Shown here: positions 42,686-47,887 of the stretch, piece by piece
Layout of the letters: each line of letters begins with the position of its first letter
Numbering within the stretch: position 1 is the first letter of the stretch
Assembly: GCA_900472605.1 (NCBI GenBank)
Contig: UCJD01000002.1
Span: 1-47,887, forward strand
Length of the DNA stretch: 47,887 nt
Direction of reading: 5' to 3'
Source: Hyphomicrobiales bacterium
Lineage (GTDB): Bacteria; Pseudomonadota; Alphaproteobacteria; Rhizobiales; Rhizobiaceae
Position numbers and translations under genes: made by a program
Notes under the pieces: model-generated
Seen by the model: the letters and a program-made list of their open reading frames with translations, nothing else
What the model was told of the DNA's origin: nothing
Database searches by the model: none

Positions 42686-43077
42686 CAGCGATCTCCTTTC
42701 CATTCTTCCATAACATAATGCGACAGGCCGTCGGCTGCAAATATCGCTTGTGCCAGGTGCCACCGACAGCAGCACTGAACGCAACGGGCCGAAGGAGACA
42801 GCCTCAGTCCAAGCTCCGGCACTTGTCGGGGTTTGTTCGATGAAGTCGATTTCAGCTAGAGCAAACCGGCCCACTTTGCTCAGGGAAAACGCCAAAGTAC
42901 AAGCGATACGTCCATATAGCCTTATCCGCCGTGAACGGAATCGAACCAACGACCTGAAACGTCAAACCGATAAGGCATTGATCGGGCCTCAAATCCGACC
43001 CACCGCCTCCGGAGCCACGGGGACGATGGTGACCGTGCGGCTGCCAGCCACGATCCTCGCGACCCAGCCAGCTAGGC
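42686..43077. other. Gene-free stretch with a tRNA-like inverted repeat
   Basis: No convincing gene is seen in these 390 bases. On the minus strand, GCCTTATC (42976-42969) pairs perfectly with GATAAGGC (42926-42919) around a loop of 42 bases. The loop contains GGTTCGATTCC, the consensus T-loop/T-stem of tRNAs. The loop is too short for a full tRNA with D-arm (58 bases overall), so it may be a decayed tRNA or a structured small RNA. Confidence 0.4.
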
Positions 43078-44217
43078 TTACTGCGGGCGGCCAGTCTGCA
43101 GCAAAGGCATGCGGAAGGTGAAGCGGGTCTCCGTCTCGTCTGAAGACACCGAGAGCTTGCCGTCATGCGCATTCGCGATCTCCGACGCGATGTGCAGCCC
43201 CAGGCCGAGACCCAGGGACTTCTCGCCGGTATCTCCTCGAAAGAACGGCTGGAACAGCCGGTCCATGGCGGACTGGGAGATCGCCGCTCCTCCGTTGCTG
43301 ACGGAAATTTCGAGGTCGGCGACGGTTGTCGTGGCGGCGAGCCTCACGGGCTGATCCGTAGCACCGTGCGTCAGCGCGTTACCGAGAAGGTTTGAGACGA
43401 GTTGTCCGATCCGGCCAGCATCGCACTCGACGACGTTCGAGACGTCGATCTCCGCTTCGAGCAGACGGTTCGGGTTTCCCGCACGCAGTTCGTCGACCAC
43501 CTGCTGAATCAGCATTGAAAGCGCGCCCTCAGGCTGCACGGTGATGCCGATCCCGCTGCCAAGACTGCCGCGGGCGAAGTCCAAAACGTCGTCGATCAGG
43601 GCGGCCATCCGGCTGACGCTGCCGTCCATGAGATCGAGAACCCGGCGGGCACGGTCGCTGACCGGCTCCTTGGCAAGCATCCGCGAGGCGCTGGAAATCG
43701 AGGCGAGCGGATTGCGCAGATCGTGGCCTAGGACAGCGATAAACTGATCACGCAGCGCCCCTGTCTCGGTCGCGGATAGCAGTTCGACCTCAAGGGCGTC
43801 CTGAGCATTGACCAGCGTGCGCTCGTACCGTCTGCGCTCTACGGCCGGAAACATCACGACGTAAGTTCCGACGACCTCGCCGTGCGCATCCTTGCGTTCG
43901 ACGGCGTTGACGAGGACCTGGATCGGCCGGCCGTCGTGACCCTTCAGGTCGAATGCGATCTCCTTGACGAATCCCTGAATCTTGAGCAGCGGCGCGAAAT
44001 GGGTCTCGTGCAAGATGCGGCCGGCCGCCCTCATCAAGTCGGGCAGGCGCTTGCCGATCAGGTCGCTGGAGGCTTGTCCCGTCCATTGCTCGACAACGGC
44101 GTTGGCGCGCGAGATCGTTCCGTCGCGGGCAAGGATCAGGTAGCCACAGGGAGCGTGCTGGAACGCGTCCTCATCTCCAACGGCATCAACGGGGCCGAAG
44201 ACGAACCCCTCAGACAA
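43078..44217 (-). CDS. PAS-domain sensor histidine kinase
   Basis: A 379-residue soluble kinase. A PAS domain is at residues 18-130 (DAFQHAPCGYLILARDGTIS) and is followed by a helical connector and the HisKA domain with FIAVLGHDLRNPL (phospho-accepting His165). The ATPase has NLLGNALTHGAT and the G-box region FRGDTGEKSLGLGLGLHIAS. No membrane segment is present, so it senses a cytoplasmic signal. The start is TTG at 44217, overlapping the stop of the RsbQ-like hydrolase by eight bases. The gene pair resembles Bacillus RsbQ-RsbP, where the hydrolase is needed for the PAS sensor, but here the output is a kinase. The cognate receiver may be the single-domain regulator at 45138. Confidence 0.88.
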   Translation of the reverse strand: MSEGFVFGPVDAVGDEDAFQHAPCGYLILARDGTISRANAVVEQWTGQASSDLIGKRLPDLMRAAGRILHETHFAPLLKIQGFVKEIAFDLKGHDGRPIQVLVNAVERKDAHGEVVGTYVVMFPAVERRRYERTLVNAQDALEVELLSATETGALRDQFIAVLGHDLRNPLASISSASRMLAKEPVSDRARRVLDLMDGSVSRMAALIDDVLDFARGSLGSGIGITVQPEGALSMLIQQVVDELRAGNPNRLLEAEIDVSNVVECDAGRIGQLVSNLLGNALTHGATDQPVRLAATTTVADLEISVSNGGAAISQSAMDRLFQPFFRGDTGEKSLGLGLGLHIASEIANAHDGKLSVSSDETETRFTFRMPLLQTGRPQ

Positions 44218-44998
44218 AGGCGCGGATCGCAGCGATGACCTCTGCAGGAGCGCTGAGGTTGGGGCAATGTCCCGTGGCGTCGAGATAGACGATCTCGCAA
44301 TCGGGGATGTTTCGGCGGACGTATGTTCCGACTTCCTCGCCGGCGATGATGTCCTCGCGGCACTGCATGACGAGCGTGCGTGCGGTAACCTTGGCCAGAT
44401 CCGCGCGGTTGTCGGAGGTGAAGGTCACGCGGGCGAATGCCTTCGCGATCTTGGGATCTGTCCGGCAGAAGCTTGCAGTGAGCTCCTGGCCGAGTTCGGG
44501 ACGATCCGGGTTGCCCATGATCGCCGGAGCCATGGCCGCCGACCAGCCCATGTGGTTATCGGCGATAGAGGCGAGCAGCTCCTCGATTTCGTCGGCGGCG
44601 AACCCGCCGACGTACTCGCCGTCGTCTATGTAGCGTGGCGAAGGGCCCACGAGCACCAGACGCGAGAACATGCTAGGCGCCTGCAGGGAAGCCAGCACGC
44701 CGATCATCGCGCTGACGGAATGGCCAACGAAGACCGCGTCTTTCAGGCCAAGCTCGAAGCCGATCTCGACCACGTCCTGTGCGTATCCAGAGAGCGTGGA
44801 GTATTTCGCAGCGTCGTAGGCCGCGATGTCGGACCCGCCAGCACCAACATGATCGAAGACAATCGTCTGAAACCGGTCTTCGAAGGACGGAGCGACCAGG
44901 CGCCACATGGCGAGGTCGCAGCCGAAGCCATGCGCGAACATCATTGCCGGCCCAGTGGTGCCAGACATTTTTACATTGTTACGCAAGATCGCAGACAA
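44210..44998 (-). CDS. RsbQ-like alpha/beta hydrolase
   Basis: A 262-residue alpha/beta hydrolase that follows Bacillus RsbQ (269 residues) segment by segment: MMFAHGFGCDLAMWRLVAPS, IVFDHVGAGGSD, YSTLSGYAQDVVEIG, FVGHSVSAMIGVLAS, LVGPSPRYIDDGEYVGGF, then ATGHCPNLS. The catalytic triad is Ser94, Asp216 and His244. RsbQ and its plant relatives D14/KAI2 bind small hydrophobic ligands. The likely start is TTG at 44998, which aligns with the RsbQ N-terminus and has CGGAG six bases upstream; a TTG at 45043 is possible. It overlaps the PAS kinase gene by eight bases, implying that they act together. Confidence 0.9.
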   Translation of the reverse strand: MSAILRNNVKMSGTTGPAMMFAHGFGCDLAMWRLVAPSFEDRFQTIVFDHVGAGGSDIAAYDAAKYSTLSGYAQDVVEIGFELGLKDAVFVGHSVSAMIGVLASLQAPSMFSRLVLVGPSPRYIDDGEYVGGFAADEIEELLASIADNHMGWSAAMAPAIMGNPDRPELGQELTASFCRTDPKIAKAFARVTFTSDNRADLAKVTARTLVMQCREDIIAGEEVGTYVRRNIPDCEIVYLDATGHCPNLSAPAEVIAAIRAFV

Positions 44999-45137
44999 AC
45001 CGGACTCCGTTTTCCGATCGAGGGACACGAAAGCCGCCGCCAATTCGGAGGAACCTGGTGCCTGATATTGTGGAGGAACAATATAGTCTTAGCGAGGTGA
45101 AGCATATAGGGATTTCGCCGAGGCGTCGGGAAGCTTG

Positions 45138-45518
45138 TTAGCTTTGAGACGTCGCGATCGTCGCCCTGAGCGCACTCATTATGGAAGCTTTGACGTAGGG
45201 CTTCGGAACGAAGCGTCCGTCGCTTGGAAGATCGGCTTCGCCCGGTCGCTTGTGCCCGGAGACGACTACGATCGCTATATCAGGCCGCCGTTGTCTCACG
45301 AGCATGGCAAGAGCCAATCCGTCCATCGATCCCGGCATGTCGATGTCCGTACACACCACGTTAATCTGCGGGTTCTTCTCAAGGAGGAGTAATGCGGCAT
45401 CCGCATTCGATGCCTCGAACGCTTCGAAGCCTTCGTCCTCCACCATGTCGACGGTGTCGATGCGCAGCAGAGGTTCGTCTTCGACGATGAGGATGCAATT
45501 GCGAATGGATGGGGTCAT
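45138..45518 (-). CDS. Single-domain response regulator (CheY-like receiver)
   Basis: A 126-residue receiver alone. The acidic pocket is VEDEP, the phospho-acceptor is Asp58 in CTDIDMPGS, the switch is VVSGH and the invariant lysine is in VPKPY (Lys106). It has no DNA-binding or enzymatic output domain, so it probably acts by phosphotransfer or protein interaction. The start lies six bases after the HWE kinase stop on the same strand, a strong sign of a cognate pair. The RsbQ-like gene follows after 139 bases. Confidence 0.92.
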   Translation of the reverse strand: MTPSIRNCILIVEDEPLLRIDTVDMVEDEGFEAFEASNADAALLLLEKNPQINVVCTDIDMPGSMDGLALAMLVRQRRPDIAIVVVSGHKRPGEADLPSDGRFVPKPYVKASIMSALRATIATSQS

Positions 45519-45524
45519 AAGATG

Positions 45525-46715
45525 TTAACTGGCTGGGCGCGCATTCGTTTCATTCCCTTCATCTAATAATATCGAGCCGGACAGAACGTATCTGAACCCG
45601 GCCGGTTCGTAGGTGCTCTCACCAGTTCCGGCGAAGTATCCGGGGACGATGCGCCTCATCAATCGCGAGCCAAAACCGCTACGCGTTGGTGCTGCGACTT
45701 CAGGGCCGCCGGTTTCCTGCCATTCCATCCGAAAGGCGCCGTCGGTGGAGGTCGTCCAATGGAGATTGACGACACCCTCGTCGTTCGAGAGCGCGGCGTA
45801 CTTTGTCGCGTTGGTGGCAAGCTCGTGAATGGCGAGCGCCATGGCCAAGACCGCTTGTGCCGGCACGGTGACGTTCGGCCCGCTCAGCGTGATACGCCCT
45901 TCGGCGGCAACATGCGGTGAAAGAACTTCCGAGATCAGAAGCGCGACGTCCGCCTCCTCGAACCGAGCATTCGTCAAAACGTCCTGTGCGTTCGACAGTG
46001 CCTCGATCCGTCTCGAAATCGTATCGGCCGCTTCTTCCAGGCTGCCTGCGTGGCGCATGGACTGGGAGACCACGGCCATGGTCATCGTCAGGATGTTCTT
46101 GATACGGTGCGCCATTTTGCGCTGGACTACACGTTGCTGGGCGTCCAGCTTTGACTGTCGCACGATCTGGTCGTTCGCTTCTGAAACGCTGTTTTCGAGC
46201 CTTGTCTTGTTTTCCACCGCCGCGGTCGTATCCGTGGTGATGTTGATCATGCCGCCGATGGTGCCGTCGTCGCTGTAGAGCGGACTATAGGAGAACGACC
46301 AGTAAGTCTGCTCCTCGTAGCCGTTGCGCGCCATGGTAAGCGGCATGTTCTCGCCCCAGGTGCCTCGGCCCGACAAGGCCTCCTCGATGATTGGCGCGAT
46401 GTCGCTCCAGACGTCGGACCAGACCTCCTGGGCGGGCTTGCCAAGCGCGCCGGCCTCCTTCGCACCAAGAATGGGCGCATAGGCGTCGTTGTAGATCATG
46501 TTGAGATCCTTGCCCCAAAACAGGCAGATCGCCTGCCGGGTCAGTGCGGCCATCTGTACGACGGACTTCAAGGACTGAGGCCAAGTGTCGATCGGGCCGA
46601 TCGACGTGCCGGCCCAGTCGAATGCAAGGATCGCTTCGGCCATGCGGCCTCCGCCTGACAGGAACCCGGCCCTATGGCCGATGCTGACGTTCTTCCAGAT
46701 TTGTTCTGCGTCCAT
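45525..46715 (-). CDS. PAS-domain HWE-family histidine kinase
   Basis: A 396-residue soluble kinase. The N-terminal PAS domain (about 45-165) includes LFWGKDLNMIYNDAYAPILG and a T-Y-W-S-F-S-Y-S-P-L-Y-S-D-D-G segment that resembles flavin-independent PAS_4 folds. HWE hallmarks follow: QRKMAHRIKNILT (His203), HELATNATKYAALSNDEGVV and the W-x-E motif in RMEWQETGGPE. HWE kinases are common in Rhizobiales and often regulate general stress through PhyR-type or single-domain receivers. It is transcribed with the receiver gene six bases downstream. Confidence 0.9.
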   Translation of the reverse strand: MDAEQIWKNVSIGHRAGFLSGGGRMAEAILAFDWAGTSIGPIDTWPQSLKSVVQMAALTRQAICLFWGKDLNMIYNDAYAPILGAKEAGALGKPAQEVWSDVWSDIAPIIEEALSGRGTWGENMPLTMARNGYEEQTYWSFSYSPLYSDDGTIGGMINITTDTTAAVENKTRLENSVSEANDQIVRQSKLDAQQRVVQRKMAHRIKNILTMTMAVVSQSMRHAGSLEEAADTISRRIEALSNAQDVLTNARFEEADVALLISEVLSPHVAAEGRITLSGPNVTVPAQAVLAMALAIHELATNATKYAALSNDEGVVNLHWTTSTDGAFRMEWQETGGPEVAAPTRSGFGSRLMRRIVPGYFAGTGESTYEPAGFRYVLSGSILLDEGNETNARPAS

Positions 46716-46768
46716 GGAGGCTCGGAAATTCGATTGGTCAGTACGGGGTGGATCGGTCGATGAGGGCC

Positions 46769-47887
46769 CTATCGTGAGGCGGCGATCAGGCTGGCGACCA
46801 TGGCAACGACCTGTTCGGGCCCGGCGGGCTTGCCGAGAATGGGCTTTTCCTGGAAGCCTTCAGGCAGACCGTCCTTGTCGTAACCCGTCGCGAAAGCGAA
46901 AGGCACTCCGCGCTCGGCAAGTGCGGCCGCGATCGGACCGACCGGCTTGCCATGCAGGTTTGCATCGAGAAGGGCGGCGTCGAACTCTCGGCTCGCAATA
47001 ATGGGGAGCGCCTCTTCTATCGAAGCAACCGGCCCCTCGACTTTGACCCCGGCATCTTCGAGCGCAGCGACGATGTCTATTCCGATCAGAGGCTCGTCTT
47101 CCACCACCAGGATCCGGCGGCCAGTCAAGTTCCATGTTTCCATTGCTGCGGAGGATTTGTTGCCCGTCTTCGTTACGGTAGCAATCGCGGCTGACGACTT
47201 GATCGTATAAGGCACGGCAATGTCCCAGATGATGCCCTCAGGCAGGGCGGTCATATGCGCCTCGCCGCCTTGACCGCGAACGCTCTGCGAAATCAGAGTC
47301 GTTCCGAAACCTTGCGAAACGGCCGGCGTGACGCGCGGCCCGCCGAGTTCCGACCAGCGGATGCGAAGACCGTCGTCGATGCGCCAATCGATCGAGACTT
47401 TTCCCGCGGGAACGGAGAGAGATCCATACTTGGTCGCGTTGGTGCCGAGCTCGTGGATGATGAGCGCCAGGTGAAGCGCCATCTGGGGATCAAGACGAAT
47501 GGCGGGACCGCTGGTCGCCACGCGCGTTTCGTCGGAAGCGCCTGCCGAGACCTGACCGAGAATGAGCTGCTTGAGATCGGCGCCTTCCCAGCTCTTGGCA
47601 CTTAGGAGGTCGTGAATCTTTGCCAAGGACTGTACGCGTCCGCCAAAAGCCTTCGCGAAGACCTTAGGGTCCGACGAGCGGGCGAGCGTGCGAGTCGCCA
47701 TGGCTTGGACGACCGCCAAGGTGTTTTTCACGCGATGGTTCAGTTCGTTGAGCAGCAGCCGCTGCGTCACCGCAGCTCGACGGCGCTCGATCAGGTCGGC
47801 CGCAGAACGGGCGATGATGTCGAGCATGCGCAGCTCGCGCTCGGTGGGTTGATGCGGCTCGCCCCAGTGGGAGCCGTTGCAAAAATG
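46769..47887 (-). CDS. GAF-HWE histidine kinase fused to a receiver domain (5' end outside window)
   Basis: At the window edge the frame reads FCNGSHWGEPHQPTERELRM, the end of a GAF domain, so the protein starts beyond the window. The HWE/HisKA_2-type part follows: LLLNELNHRVKNTLAVVQAM (phospho-His), IHELGTNATKYGSL and IRWSELGGPRV. A linker leads to a C-terminal receiver with ILVVEDEPLIGID, DAALLDANLHG (the Asp acceptor), an A-T-G-Y switch and KPAGP-type lysine (Lys in EKPILGKP). It is thus a hybrid with an attached receiver. It ends 53 bases before the PAS/HWE kinase gene, on the same strand. Confidence 0.88.
   Translation of the reverse strand, partial: HFCNGSHWGEPHQPTERELRMLDIIARSAADLIERRRAAVTQRLLLNELNHRVKNTLAVVQAMATRTLARSSDPKVFAKAFGGRVQSLAKIHDLLSAKSWEGADLKQLILGQVSAGASDETRVATSGPAIRLDPQMALHLALIIHELGTNATKYGSLSVPAGKVSIDWRIDDGLRIRWSELGGPRVTPAVSQGFGTTLISQSVRGQGGEAHMTALPEGIIWDIAVPYTIKSSAAIATVTKTGNKSSAAMETWNLTGRRILVVEDEPLIGIDIVAALEDAGVKVEGPVASIEEALPIIASREFDAALLDANLHGKPVGPIAAALAERGVPFAFATGYDKDGLPEGFQEKPILGKPAGPEQVVAMVASLIAASR

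Noticed and set aside
1..47887. CRISPR arrays, insertion sequences with terminal repeats, complete tRNAs or rRNAs
   Set aside because: No regularly spaced repeats, no transposase genes with inverted ends and no complete cloverleaf were seen on either strand.

Overview
The window looks like a replicon of an alphaproteobacterium of the Rhizobiaceae (Rhizobium, Agrobacterium, Ensifer or Shinella type). I judge this from the codon usage, the small DUF6894-type protein, the HWE-family histidine kinases, the thiOSGE gene order and the density of ABC uptake operons. Many catabolic transporters, toxin-antitoxin pieces and broken genes, with no housekeeping or ribosomal genes, suggest an accessory region such as a megaplasmid, chromid or chromosomal island. 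That placement is inference. I see no rRNA, complete tRNA, CRISPR array, complete insertion sequence or replication origin.

Layout. 1-6 kb: a cut DUF6894 gene, a Crp/Fnr-type regulator, small unknown proteins, a ferritin-like DUF892 protein, a membrane protein, a PHB-depolymerase-type esterase and an SDR preceded by a fragment of a second SDR. 6-7.5 kb: a graveyard with a serine recombinase remnant and a HipA-like kinase lacking its front half. 7.7-13.3 kb: a five-gene operon with a complete FecBCD-type metal-chelate importer, a flavin monooxygenase of the NtaA/DmoA type and a ketopantoate-reductase-like enzyme. 13.5-21.7 kb: a divergent locus around a GntR regulator and a palindromic operator, with a Dpp/Opp-type importer to the left and a DapA-family enzyme plus a sugar-acid dehydratase of the enolase superfamily to the right. 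21.8-28 kb: a fic pseudogene, a divergent SDR/TetR pair with twin operators, a decaying thiOSGE operon, a broken 2H phosphoesterase and a Phd/PemK-like toxin-antitoxin pair. 28-31 kb: a 2-keto-4-pentenoate hydratase-like enzyme, two tiny coupled genes, a Nudix hydrolase and a HIT-like protein. 31-41.8 kb: ugpBAEC, an inositol-monophosphatase-family enzyme and an AfuABC-type importer, with a divergent LacI regulator and two palindromic operators; this reads as an organophosphate scavenging island. 41.9-42.7 kb: a frameshifted zeta-toxin-like gene with a small partner. 43-47.9 kb: five signalling genes on the minus strand: a GAF/HWE kinase fused to a receiver (cut by the window edge), a PAS/HWE kinase, a single-domain response regulator, an RsbQ-like alpha/beta hydrolase and a PAS histidine kinase.

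The most interesting module is the RsbQ-like hydrolase overlapping a PAS histidine kinase. In Bacillus the RsbQ hydrolase works with RsbP, a PAS protein phosphatase; here the PAS partner carries a kinase output and sits beside HWE kinases and a free receiver. A second theme is decay: at least five genes (recombinase, thiO, thiE, 2H phosphoesterase, zeta) each appear broken by a one-base indel and fic by a nonsense codon, while the large transport operons look intact. The indels could be genuine pseudogenisation or sequencing errors; raw reads would decide.
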